A stretch of 46,560 nt of DNA from Bacillota bacterium. Its GTDB lineage: Bacteria; Bacillota; Bacilli; Alicyclobacillales; SLC66. The stretch is from contig JAJZEE010000020.1 in assembly GCA_021805735.1 (NCBI GenBank), forward strand, positions 1 through 46,560, read 5' to 3'. Each line of letters starts with the position of its first letter. Within the stretch, counting starts at the first letter, position 1. The position numbers were made by a program, and so were the translations under genes. Under the pieces are notes generated by a model that saw only the letters and a program-made list of their open reading frames with translations, was not told the DNA's origin and searched no databases. Below, piece after piece: positions 8,503 through 15,571 of the stretch.

Positions 8503-8547
8503 TTATCCACAGATTATGCGGCAGTTATTCACTGAATCTGTGCATAA
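8503..8547. other. Cluster of DnaA boxes between methyltransferase gene and tsaD
   Basis: TTATCCACA at 8503-8511 is the perfect DnaA-box consensus; TTATTCACT at 8525-8533 is a variant; TGTGCATAA at 8539-8547 is the reverse complement of TTATGCACA, another good match. The first two lie in a 15-bp imperfect direct repeat with 22-nt spacing (two helical turns). The cluster is between two convergent genes, so it is not promoter-proximal. No AT-rich unwinding element or dnaA gene is nearby, so it is probably not an origin but a DnaA-binding control or titration site (inference). Confidence 0.7.
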
Positions 8548-8556
8548 CTATTGACA

Positions 8557-9624
8557 TCACCACTGATCAATAGGGATCGATGCTTGCGCAGTCAGTGTCA
8601 AATCATCCAGTTTCCCTTGTTTGTATCTGACAAACGCCGCCGCGCCAATCATCGCCGCGTTGTCTGTGCAAAAACGCAAATCGGGTACGATCAGCCGCGC
8701 CCCGGCGTCGTCGCACACCGTCCGCAATCGTGTGCGCAAATGCGCGTTGGCGGCCACGCCGCCAGCCAGTACGAGCGTATGTTGCGAGGTACTGGAAAGC
8801 GCCAGTCTCGCCTTTTGGACGAGAGCATCTGTAACGGCGCTTTGAAAGCTCGCTGCCACATCTGCTACGCGTATCGATCGATCTGCCTTTCGCTCACGAT
8901 CGAGGTGAAGCATCACAGCGGACTTCAGACCGCTAAAACTGAAATCCAGAGAGTCTCCGTCCAACATGGCCCGCGGAAATCGAATATACGTGGGATCACC
9001 GCCTGTCGCGGCAGCCTGGATAGCAGGTCCGCCCGGATAACCAAGGCCAAGCGCCCGGGCAACTTTGTCATACGCTTCGCCAGCGGCGTCGTCGCGTGTG
9101 CTTCCAAGCCGTTCGATGCTTCCCTGCGCGTTCACATACAGCAGTTCAGTGTGCCCTCCTGAGACCACCAGCGCTAAAAACGGCGGTTCAACATCTTGTG
9201 AGAGCGCTGCTGCGTACAGATGGCCTGCCAGATGATGAACGCCAATGAGCGGCGCGCCGCTGACCTGAGCAAGCGTTTTCGCGGCAGTCACACCCACAAA
9301 CAGGGCGCCAATCAGCCCTGGCCCATGGGTGACCGCGATAGCCTGCAAATCTGCCAAAGTCATGTGCGCATCCGCGAGCGCCTGCTCGATCACGACCGTT
9401 ACCTGTTCCACGTGCGCCCGCGACGCGACCTCCGGCACGACGCCGCCAAAACGCTGGTGAGAACTGATCTGGGAGGCCACCACCGAACTCACCACGATTC
9501 GTCCATCACGGATCACAGCCGCTGCAGTCTCGTCACAACTCGACTCCACCGCCAAAATGTCGATTGAGCGTGGCGTTGCCGTGTCATGCCCGTAACGCGC
9601 CCTCATGATTTCACTCCAACGCAT
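8557..9624 (-). CDS. tsaD: tRNA N6-adenosine threonylcarbamoyltransferase TsaD
   Basis: TsaD transfers the threonylcarbamoyl group to A37 of ANN-decoding tRNAs, the last step of t6A synthesis. The 355-residue protein shows the ASKHA fold: AVESSCDETAAAV near 25-38, metal-binding GVHHLAGH (128-135, with H131 and H135), SGGHTELL, and the C-terminal LAGGVAANAHLR and CTDNAAMIG segments. ATG 9624 has GGAGG 6 nt upstream and overlaps the end of rimI by 14 nt; a second ATG at 9606 (M-R-A-R-Y) also has a possible site. It is the last gene of the thiL-tsaE-tsaB-rimI-tsaD operon, which brings together TsaB, TsaE and TsaD, the proteins that work together. Confidence 0.97.
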   Translation of the reverse strand: MRWSEIMRARYGHDTATPRSIDILAVESSCDETAAAVIRDGRIVVSSVVASQISSHQRFGGVVPEVASRAHVEQVTVVIEQALADAHMTLADLQAIAVTHGPGLIGALFVGVTAAKTLAQVSGAPLIGVHHLAGHLYAAALSQDVEPPFLALVVSGGHTELLYVNAQGSIERLGSTRDDAAGEAYDKVARALGLGYPGGPAIQAAATGGDPTYIRFPRAMLDGDSLDFSFSGLKSAVMLHLDRERKADRSIRVADVAASFQSAVTDALVQKARLALSSTSQHTLVLAGGVAANAHLRTRLRTVCDDAGARLIVPDLRFCTDNAAMIGAAAFVRYKQGKLDDLTLTAQASIPIDQW

Positions 9625-10096
9625 CCTGAACCTCCGCCGAGTTTGGCAATGTCGCCCACATGATCAGCGCATCTTCCTGATTGTCCGTGTAGTATCCGCG
9701 GCGCAGTCCAGCATCGGCAAATCCAAGCTTGCGATACAGTCCCTGCGCCTGATAATTACTGACCCGCACTTCCAGTGTCATTTTCCCTGCACCTTGCGCA
9801 ATCGCCTCAGCTATGAGTCTGCGCAGCAGGCGTTCACCAAACTTTCGCCCGCGGTATGCTGGGTAGACAGCGATATTGGTCACATGCGCCTCATCAATAA
9901 TGATCCACATGCCGCCATACCCAATCATCTCTTCTCCGAGCCACATAACGACGTAGTGAGCAAAGTGGTTTTCAGTCAGTTCTCCCAAAAAAGCGTTGCG
10001 CGACCACGGGGCGGTGAAGGAAGCGCGTTCAATCCGCATCACATGATCGATGTCCCGAACGGTCATCCGGCGAAATGATAGTGCGTTCGGATCCAT
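9611..10096 (-). CDS. rimI: Ribosomal-protein-alanine N-acetyltransferase RimI
   Basis: This GNAT acetyltransferase (161 residues) is of the RimI type, which acetylates the N-terminal alanine of ribosomal protein S18. Visible are the family opening IERASFTAPWSRNAFLGEL, the acetyl-CoA loop YRGRKFGERLL (Q/RxxGxG/A) and ALIMWATL near the end. I start it at ATG 10096 (M-D-P-N-A-L), which has a GGGGGAG/GGAG site upstream; the reading frame continues open to 10288 but that part lies inside tsaB and lacks family similarity. The chosen start still overlaps tsaB by 68 nt, unusually long. A later ATG at 10069 has no ribosome binding site. Confidence 0.93.
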   Translation of the reverse strand: MDPNALSFRRMTVRDIDHVMRIERASFTAPWSRNAFLGELTENHFAHYVVMWLGEEMIGYGGMWIIIDEAHVTNIAVYPAYRGRKFGERLLRRLIAEAIAQGAGKMTLEVRVSNYQAQGLYRKLGFADAGLRRGYYTDNQEDALIMWATLPNSAEVQDALE

Positions 10097-10856
10097 CGTC
10101 TCCACTCCCCCGCTCCTTCCGAAGCCAGCGCGCCTCTGCCTCCGCCATTTGAAGATAGCGAGGTACCAGGGCATGCGCGTTTTCGCCATGACCGCCCTCC
10201 TCACGTCCAGATAACCCCTGTGCGAACCTTTCACAGCCAAGTGCATACAGATCCTCCGCGCGCACTGCGGCGGCCTCTCCACAGACAATGATTCGCTTCA
10301 GACCGTTCTTTTCCTGCCACTCCCGCTGCGCCACGGAAGCGGAATCTCCGACCAGATACACGAGCTCGTTCCCGCCCGTGATCGTACTAAGAGTTTCTCC
10401 AAACGCAGCCCGATCCCTGCGAGCGTCTGCCACCACTTGTGAGAAATGTCCATGCTGCGAGCGGTAAACTGCAGTATAAACGGCTCCGCGGCGCGCGTCC
10501 CACACCGGAACGACCAACCCTGCGCACCAGCGCATCGAGTATGCCGCGGCGGCCAGCGATGAGACAGGAAGCACCGGAATACCCAGGGCAAATGCCAGCG
10601 TCTTTGCAGCCGTCACGCCAATGCGCACTCCGGTGTAAGAACCAGGACCCACACCAGCAATGACGCCTTCCAGGTCAGACAGATTCATATTCAGGTTTGC
10701 CAGCATCTCATCGATTAACGGATTCAAGAGGGTCGCGTGCATTCTGGCCACGCGCGTTGTCCACGCGGCGAACACCTGGCCCGCGCCATCGCCGACTGCC
10801 AGACTGAGGGTAGACGTCGCTGTGTCGATCGCTAACAGGGCCATAGTCTCATCCAC
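10029..10856 (-). CDS. tsaB: tRNA threonylcarbamoyladenosine biosynthesis protein TsaB
   Basis: TsaB is the non-catalytic ASKHA partner that binds TsaD for t6A formation. The family start MALLAIDTATSTLSLAV and the segment GVGPGSYTGVRIGVTAAKTLA (about 70-90) are clear; the protein lacks the metal-binding histidines of TsaD, as expected. At 275 residues it is longer than usual (about 230), with a charged C-terminal tail that overlaps rimI. It overlaps tsaE by 25 nt. ATG 10856 is very close to AGGAG; ATG 10844 (M-A-L-L-A-I-D-T), 11 nt from it, fits the family start better, so the true N-terminus may be four residues shorter. Confidence 0.94.
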   Translation of the reverse strand: MDETMALLAIDTATSTLSLAVGDGAGQVFAAWTTRVARMHATLLNPLIDEMLANLNMNLSDLEGVIAGVGPGSYTGVRIGVTAAKTLAFALGIPVLPVSSLAAAAYSMRWCAGLVVPVWDARRGAVYTAVYRSQHGHFSQVVADARRDRAAFGETLSTITGGNELVYLVGDSASVAQREWQEKNGLKRIIVCGEAAAVRAEDLYALGCERFAQGLSGREEGGHGENAHALVPRYLQMAEAEARWLRKERGSGDDGSERTIISPDDRSGHRSCDAD

Positions 10857-11380
10857 TCCTGGAAAGTTCTGAGAGCGGCATCGCCGCGCGCAGACAAAAT
10901 CACCGTGCGACCAGACTCGCCCGGATTCTGCGTATCCGCTCCGCTATTCTCAGCCCCGATCTCCTGTGCATCCAGTTCGATAAAATGTATATCAATCCGT
11001 TCATCCGGCAGTACGTCTTCGAGCAACTGCGCCCACTCCACGGCGCAGACGCCTTCTCCAAACCAGTATTCGTCAAGCAGATCCAGTTCCTGTCTCGCTT
11101 CGTCTCCCAGTCTGTACAGGTCGATATGATACAGCGGAAGCCGACCGCCCGTATGTTCCTCGATCAATGTGAAGGTCGGGCTCTTCGCAAAATCAGGCAA
11201 CCCGAGACCTCGGGAAAGTCCCGACACAAACGTCGTCTTGCCCGCGCCGAGTCTTCCCCGCAGGGCGATCACCAGTCCGGCTGGCGCGACTCTGCCGCAT
11301 GCTTCCCCAAGCAAACGCGTTTGCGTCGCATCCCTCAGACTCAGGGTCAATCCGTATTCCATGCCTGGACTCGTTGTCAT
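10832..11380 (-). CDS. tsaE: tRNA threonylcarbamoyladenosine biosynthesis ATPase TsaE
   Basis: TsaE is the ATPase that resets the TsaB-TsaD complex during t6A synthesis. The 182-residue protein has the P-loop GRLGAGKTT at 42-50, then KSPTFTLIEEH and LYHIDLYRL, and the C-terminal Trp-rich VEWAQLLEDVLP, all characteristic. The C-terminal 30 residues (acidic, with a GAENSGADTQNPGESG insert) are longer than in most homologues. ATG 11380 overlaps the thiL stop (ATGA), and its own 3' end overlaps tsaB by 25 nt. Confidence 0.95.
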   Translation of the reverse strand: MTTSPGMEYGLTLSLRDATQTRLLGEACGRVAPAGLVIALRGRLGAGKTTFVSGLSRGLGLPDFAKSPTFTLIEEHTGGRLPLYHIDLYRLGDEARQELDLLDEYWFGEGVCAVEWAQLLEDVLPDERIDIHFIELDAQEIGAENSGADTQNPGESGRTVILSARGDAALRTFQEWMRLWPC

Positions 11381-12402
11381 TGGGCATCATTGCCTCCAGC
11401 CGTGGAAAAATGATCATACCCTCGTGGCAGCAACGCCTGGCGACCGTTATCCGACAGCAGATCGACGCCCTGCTCACCGTCCACGACGCGACCGATCAGA
11501 GTGAGACGCACCCCATACGCTTCCATGAGCGGCAGCAGAGTTCCTGCCGCCAGTGGTGTAACCGTACCGACCAGTTGGTAGTCCTCGCCGCCATAAAGGG
11601 CAAAGTCGAGCGGCTTTTGCCCTGCAAGACGGGCAAAGCGACGCGCCGCCGGCAGTATGGGAACGCGCTCGCTGTCAATGTCGAGATGTACGCGGCTGGC
11701 TTCGGAAATGTCCGCCAGTTCGGAACTTAACCCATCACTGACGTCGTTGAGAGACGTGCAGCCTTGACACCGAACGAGCGCCTCGGCGGCTCCAATCTGC
11801 GGCTTTGGACGCGTATGACGCTGCTGAAGTTGCCACCGATCAATGGGCGCCAAAGCAAAGGAACTGCCGGTTTGCATAAGGCGCACATACGCGGCCGAGC
11901 CCCCGACATCCCCGGTAACAAATACAAGGTCCCCCGGCTTTGCGCCACTCCTGCGGAGCGGTTTTGCTCCCATAAGGACGCCCGTAACGGTCACGGTGAT
12001 GACGAGTGGACCTGCGGTGCTTACGATGTCGCCTCCAACGACGCTCACCGCAAACTCATCGGACGCCTCTGCCATGCCACGATATATGGATTCAATCTGT
12101 TCTACCCGTTCTTCTTTGGGAATAGCCAAGGACACCAGGACGTGCCCGGGACGGCCGCCCATCGCGGCCACATCGCTGAGACTGGCGGTCAGAGCCTTGT
12201 AGCCCAAAGAAATCCTGTCGATCCAGTCATCCCGAAAGTGAACGCCGTCGACAAAAGTATCCGTTGTCATCACTATCGGCCCATCATACGCCACAACCGC
12301 CGCATCATCACCGATTCCCACAGTCACGCGCGGATCAGATCGTGAAACCAGATCCCGCAAACGCCTGATCAGGCCAAATTCGCCGATCTCTCGGACAAGC
12401 AT
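11377..12402 (-). CDS. thiL: Thiamine-monophosphate kinase ThiL
   Basis: ThiL phosphorylates thiamine monophosphate to the active cofactor thiamine diphosphate with ATP. The 341-residue protein starts MLVREIGEFGLIRRL and carries the family signatures VGIGDDAAVV (28-37) and MTTDTFVDGVHFRDDW, then SLSDVAAMGG, the metal and ATP sites of the PurM-like fold. I place the start at ATG 12402, preceded by GGGGAA; the frame is open to 12465 but the extra residues are unlike the family. It is the promoter-proximal gene of the operon with tsaE, tsaB, rimI and tsaD. Confidence 0.96.
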   Translation of the reverse strand: MLVREIGEFGLIRRLRDLVSRSDPRVTVGIGDDAAVVAYDGPIVMTTDTFVDGVHFRDDWIDRISLGYKALTASLSDVAAMGGRPGHVLVSLAIPKEERVEQIESIYRGMAEASDEFAVSVVGGDIVSTAGPLVITVTVTGVLMGAKPLRRSGAKPGDLVFVTGDVGGSAAYVRLMQTGSSFALAPIDRWQLQQRHTRPKPQIGAAEALVRCQGCTSLNDVSDGLSSELADISEASRVHLDIDSERVPILPAARRFARLAGQKPLDFALYGGEDYQLVGTVTPLAAGTLLPLMEAYGVRLTLIGRVVDGEQGVDLLSDNGRQALLPRGYDHFSTAGGNDAQ

Positions 12403-12468
12403 CCTGTTCCCCGCTCTCACGCGCTTCTGTAGGACATTATACCCGTAGAAAAAGGTGTGGAGCAACGA

Positions 12469-13734
12469 TCAGGCGCCAACCTGATTGCGCGCTATGAGCA
12501 AAATGCGCAGAGGCAGCTTCAGCATGTCGGTATTCGGCACTCCCGAAATCTGAAATTCGACGGTAGCCGACTGCCCCGGATTGACCCTCTGCTTGGAACC
12601 TGACAAAACAACGACATCATCAAAATACTTATAGGTACCCCTGCTCAGGAGTTCTGCGCCAGGGTAACGTTCGAAAAACAGCATGCCCAACGCCGTCTGT
12701 GGAAACCACGGTTGCAGACCCGCGTTCCGGACGCGGGCGGTGATCGTAAGAAACTGGACACCCGCACCCGCCGTTCCGGTCACCCGAACATGGACGCGCG
12801 ACACGCGAATAGGCAGCATGCCCATGCTGAGTGAAGGGAGCTTCGGGTTGGGGTTGCGCAGAATCCAGATCAGATGGATATAGCGATCGTTTAAATGTTC
12901 GAACGGCGGCGTCGGATTCAAGGTAAATGACCATTGCATCGAGCTGTGCGCCGGAATCATAGTATCCGGTCCGTTCACAAAATATTCCCAATCGCTCGCC
13001 TGTACGGGCGACAATCCGCCCGCCCGGCGCAACACAAACAGCATTCCCTGAAGCTGCTTTCCCTGAACGGGCGACGCGCTGGTATTATAGAGTCGCGCGT
13101 GGAACGTCAGAACGTTCGGAGTAAGCGCAATGAACCCGTGAACGCTTGCGTTGCTTCCGGCCGTTCCCGCATTGGGCGTGTTAGCCGCCGCATGGGAACC
13201 TGGACTGGTTGCGGTTGCGCTGTTGGACACAGCGCCCTGTCGGGCGCCCGCCGCAGTTCCAGATCCCGCGGCAGGGCCGTTTGAAGCGTTTGTGGTGTAC
13301 CCTGGCGCGGCTGCGCTCTGCGCTGATTGCGCCACCACCGTGACATCCTGCGAAGAGATCGGCGCAAGCGTTACATTTAGCGTCTGCAAGGCGCTCTCAT
13401 AGGGCTGCGCCGCTGTAGACCCCTGCGCGAGGGTCTTGTCCGCTCCCTTGATAGAAAACTGCCCCGCACCGTGACTTTGCGCCAACACGACGAAAGCCAC
13501 CATCAGCGCCGCGACGCCAGAAACAGTCGACGCCCACAGCGCGCGCCTGCGCGTTCCCGCCGCCCGCAGTCGACCCCAGACACTGCGCGAAGCGTTGGTT
13601 TGCTGCCGATTGCGAATTTCGGCCAGCACTTTCTTTTGAAAAGACTCTGGCGCGAACGCTTGATCAAGGTGAACGCGAAGTGATTCTCTCAGCGCCTTTT
13701 CAAACTCATGATCGTCTTGTCGATTCACTTTCAC
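12469..13734 (-). CDS. Probable membrane anti-sigma factor paired with the ECF sigma factor
   Basis: The 421-residue protein has a cytoplasmic, charged N-terminus (1-65, helical, with RESLRVHLDQAFAPESFQKKVL), one membrane segment (about 66-85) and a large outside part. The outside part begins with an Ala/Ser/Gly/Thr-rich linker (about 130-210) followed by a roughly 200-residue domain with repeated beta-rich segments that I do not recognise. The layout and the position directly after a sigma factor fit an anti-sigma factor or sigma-linked sensor; no zinc-binding HxxxCxxC motif is seen in the N-terminus, so it is not a ZAS type. GTG 13734 has GGGAGG 6 nt upstream and overlaps the sigma gene by 29 nt, implying coupling. 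Confidence 0.7.
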   Translation of the reverse strand: MKVNRQDDHEFEKALRESLRVHLDQAFAPESFQKKVLAEIRNRQQTNASRSVWGRLRAAGTRRRALWASTVSGVAALMVAFVVLAQSHGAGQFSIKGADKTLAQGSTAAQPYESALQTLNVTLAPISSQDVTVVAQSAQSAAAPGYTTNASNGPAAGSGTAAGARQGAVSNSATATSPGSHAAANTPNAGTAGSNASVHGFIALTPNVLTFHARLYNTSASPVQGKQLQGMLFVLRRAGGLSPVQASDWEYFVNGPDTMIPAHSSMQWSFTLNPTPPFEHLNDRYIHLIWILRNPNPKLPSLSMGMLPIRVSRVHVRVTGTAGAGVQFLTITARVRNAGLQPWFPQTALGMLFFERYPGAELLSRGTYKYFDDVVVLSGSKQRVNPGQSATVEFQISGVPNTDMLKLPLRILLIARNQVGA

Positions 13735-14248
13735 CGCTTCCCTCCCACACAGCCCGCAGCAGTTCTCGGCCACGGTGCAGTCGGGTTTTGATTGCAGACA
13801 GACTCGAATCGGTCACATGCGCAATTTCTTCCACGGAAAGATCCTGAGCGTAATATAACCATATCACCTCGCGATAGATGTCAGGTAAATCCTGAACAGC
13901 TTGCCAAAGCGCGTTACCCTGGGCCTGGGCGATAACCGTCTGTTCTACCGACAATTCGCTTTGCAAATGGGACATGTCATCCATAACCACGGTCTTGCGA
14001 GCGCTGGCGCGAAGAAAGTCCTTGGCGCAATTCGCCGCGATGCGCATGATCCAGGTTTTGTAACTGCTCTCCTGGCGAAAAGAATCCAGGTGATCATACA
14101 CCTTCAAAAAAACATCTTGACTGATGTCTTCAGACGTATGTCTGTCATGGACATATCCGTATACGATCAGAAATACATCGCGACTGTATGCCTCCATGAG
14201 CTCACGCAACAATTCGAAACGTTGCCCGTCGCTTAACGTCGATGCCAC
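13706..14248 (-). CDS. ECF-type RNA polymerase sigma factor
   Basis: This 180-residue sigma-70 family protein has only regions 2 and 4, as in extracytoplasmic function sigma factors. Region 2 holds HDRHTSEDISQDVFLKVYDHLDSFR and SSYKTWIMRIAANCAKDFLR (about 34-80); region 4 holds LPDIYREVIWLYYAQDLSVEEIAHVTDSSLSAIKTRLHRGRELL (about 120-165). GTG 14248 follows AGGTG at 5 nt. Upstream at 14278-14304 is a promoter of the class ECF factors read, implying autoregulation. The next gene overlaps it and is its likely membrane regulator. The triggering stress cannot be told; envelope stress is the usual theme. Confidence 0.93.
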   Translation of the reverse strand: MASTLSDGQRFELLRELMEAYSRDVFLIVYGYVHDRHTSEDISQDVFLKVYDHLDSFRQESSYKTWIMRIAANCAKDFLRASARKTVVMDDMSHLQSELSVEQTVIAQAQGNALWQAVQDLPDIYREVIWLYYAQDLSVEEIAHVTDSSLSAIKTRLHRGRELLRAVWEGSGESESTRRS

Positions 14249-14277
14249 AGCCCCACCTCAATGCGACTATCCCTATA

Positions 14278-14304
14278 GACGCGTTAGAATACCTTCAGGT
14301 TACA
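14278..14304 (-). promoter_or_regulatory. ECF-type promoter of the sigma/anti-sigma operon
   Basis: On the minus strand TGTAAC (14304-14299) and CGTC (14281-14278) are separated by exactly 17 nt, matching the -35/-10 pattern of Bacillus ECF sigma factors (TGAAAC or TGTAAC with CGTA/CGTC/CGAC). It is 30 nt upstream of the GTG start, giving a leader of about 20 nt. The match suggests that the sigma factor transcribes its own operon. Confidence 0.7.
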
Positions 14305-14438
14305 CGAAATCTCTCATAGATTTCCACCTAAACATTTCATTTCTGTTACATTTATTTTTTGATATGCCCAGATTTAGGTTCCCACATAGGCCTTATGTTA
14401 CAATGCAAAGCAGCATGTCACAAGCTGAGGCGGCGAGA

Positions 14439-14684
14439 ATGACTCGAAAACTGGAGATCTGCACCGCCAATGCCGAACTTGGTTCCGGCGACGCGCTGGC
14501 CGTGCTGAGTTATCAGTACCCGAATGTGCAAACAAGAGAATGGGGCTGCCTGGGAAACTGCCATCGCTGCTTTCGCGTTCCGTTCCTGCTTGTCGACGAA
14601 TATGATCCTGTCGAGGCTGCCTCAGTCGAAGAATTAGTCGCGAAAGTGGCAGTCCATCTTTCCGGTGCTGACGCTGATTCATAG
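14439..14684 (+). CDS. DUF1450 (YuzB-like) protein
   Basis: The 81-residue protein begins MTRKLEICTANAELGSGDAL and contains EWGCLGNCHRCFRVPFLLVDE, matching DUF1450/YuzB, a small Firmicutes family with conserved cysteines of unknown role (a thioredoxin-like or iron-sulfur fold has been suggested from the cysteine spacing; not shown here). I chose ATG 14439 with GAGG 8 nt upstream, since the family begins at this point; in-frame ATGs at 14403 and 14415 would add 8-12 residues without a ribosome binding site. It is divergent from the ECF sigma gene and convergent with DUF2922. Confidence 0.8.
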   Translation: MTRKLEICTANAELGSGDALAVLSYQYPNVQTREWGCLGNCHRCFRVPFLLVDEYDPVEAASVEELVAKVAVHLSGADADS

Positions 14685-14712
14685 CAAGGAATGCATGGGT
14701 CAACCCAATGGT

Positions 14713-14748
14713 CTGCAGGGGCGACCGCCATCGCGATCGCCCCTGCAG
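14713..14748. terminator. Convergent-gene hairpin, possible bidirectional terminator
   Basis: A perfect 12-bp inverted repeat (CTGCAGGGGCGA at 14713-14724 and its complement at 14737-14748) with a 12-nt loop lies between the stops of DUF1450 and DUF2922. There is no T-run on either side, so intrinsic termination would be inefficient; the location is the main argument. Confidence 0.45.
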
Positions 14749-14760
14749 CACACGGTACTG

Positions 14761-14979
14761 TTACGCCAGCGCAATGACGGAAGTGTCCGCCGTCGCCAGT
14801 TTGGCTTGCACCTTTTTCACGATTCGCCCATTCGGAAAGGCAAAGATGTCAGCCGCCACTATGGCGTCCATCGCTGCGTCTACGACAGCCGCCGTAACGG
14901 GTGTCCGTGGGTTGGGAATCTGCAGATGCACGGTTTTGTTAAGGTCGGTCAAAAATGAAAGTTCGAGTGATTCTTTCAT
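14761..14979 (-). CDS. DUF2922 family protein
   Basis: The 72-residue protein has the DUF2922 pattern: LELSFLTDLNKTVHLQIPNP, PVTAAVVDAAMDAIVAADIF and a C-terminal AKLATADTSVIAL. These small Firmicutes proteins are commonly encoded next to DUF1659 proteins, as here. ATG 14979 has GGAGGG 9 nt upstream; an upstream TTG in frame is less likely. It follows DUF1659 by 45 nt and is probably co-transcribed. Function is unknown. Confidence 0.82.
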   Translation of the reverse strand: MKESLELSFLTDLNKTVHLQIPNPRTPVTAAVVDAAMDAIVAADIFAFPNGRIVKKVQAKLATADTSVIALA

Positions 14980-15024
14980 GACAATGGTCCCTCCAGACAA
15001 TTCAGGATGCGCTGCTCGTCCACC

Positions 15025-15351
15025 TCATGCCGATGTGGTGCCCGTTGTTGACGAAGATCCTGTACCGGAGCCGGCGCCCGCGCCGCCTCCCGATGCCGCG
15101 CCGGACGAACCGCCGCTGGAAGACGAAGTCGTCGAACTGTCCTGGATCTGAACGGTGTCCACGCGCCCCATAGCGTACACCGGGTCGCCAAACAGCGGCG
15201 CGAGAGCCTGCAGCACTCCATTGATGGCGGTATCTGACGCCTGGACATCGACGTGCGGATACGCTCGATTGTGCAGCTTCGGTTTCCCGGCCGCACTCTG
15301 GCCGACTTGCAACTGAACGAGCAAATGACGGTTAAGCGTACTCACGACCAT
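15025..15351 (-). CDS. DUF1659 family protein with Ser/Gly/Thr-rich tail
   Basis: Residues 1-70 fit DUF1659: STLNRHLLVQLQVGQ, GKPKLHNRAYPHVDVQASD and QALAPLFGDPVYAMGRVDT. Family members usually end here at about 70-75 residues. This one continues for about 36 residues of Ser, Thr, Gly and Ala, an apparently disordered tail rare in the family. ATG 15351 is preceded by GGGAGG 10 nt upstream. It is upstream of DUF2922 in the same direction and divergent from the flippase gene across 220 nt. Function is unknown. Confidence 0.82.
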   Translation of the reverse strand: MVVSTLNRHLLVQLQVGQSAAGKPKLHNRAYPHVDVQASDTAINGVLQALAPLFGDPVYAMGRVDTVQIQDSSTTSSSSGGSSGAASGGGAGAGSGTGSSSTTGTTSA

Positions 15352-15571
15352 TTTCCCAGTTCCTCCCTTTGCTAGAGGTCATAGGGTCGCGGCTGCCGGC
15401 AACCGGAGTGTCCTTGTCCTCTACGCATGCAAGAGAGTGCGCCCGCTCTGCGTGGCGGGTGACAGGCGAGTAAATTCCCTGTGCAGCGCTCCTGCCGTCA
15501 CAGCATCGCAGGCGCGCCGCCCGGTCGTGCGCGAGTCGTACAGCGTTATCATGAGTGTCGGGAGGATCCGC

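Noticed and set aside
8476-8556. Replication origin
   Set aside because: The DnaA boxes are few, there is no AT-rich unwinding region, and dnaA, dnaN or gyrase genes are not adjacent.
10097-10288. 64-residue N-terminal extension of RimI
   Set aside because: It lies inside tsaB, has an Arg-rich non-family composition, and the start at 10096 has a ribosome binding site and matches RimI length.
15391-15410. GGCAACC-type segment like a SAM riboswitch
   Set aside because: The other S-box elements (AGGTGC..AAATCC and the long closing stem) are absent, and the flanking genes (DUF1659, flippase) have no SAM link.
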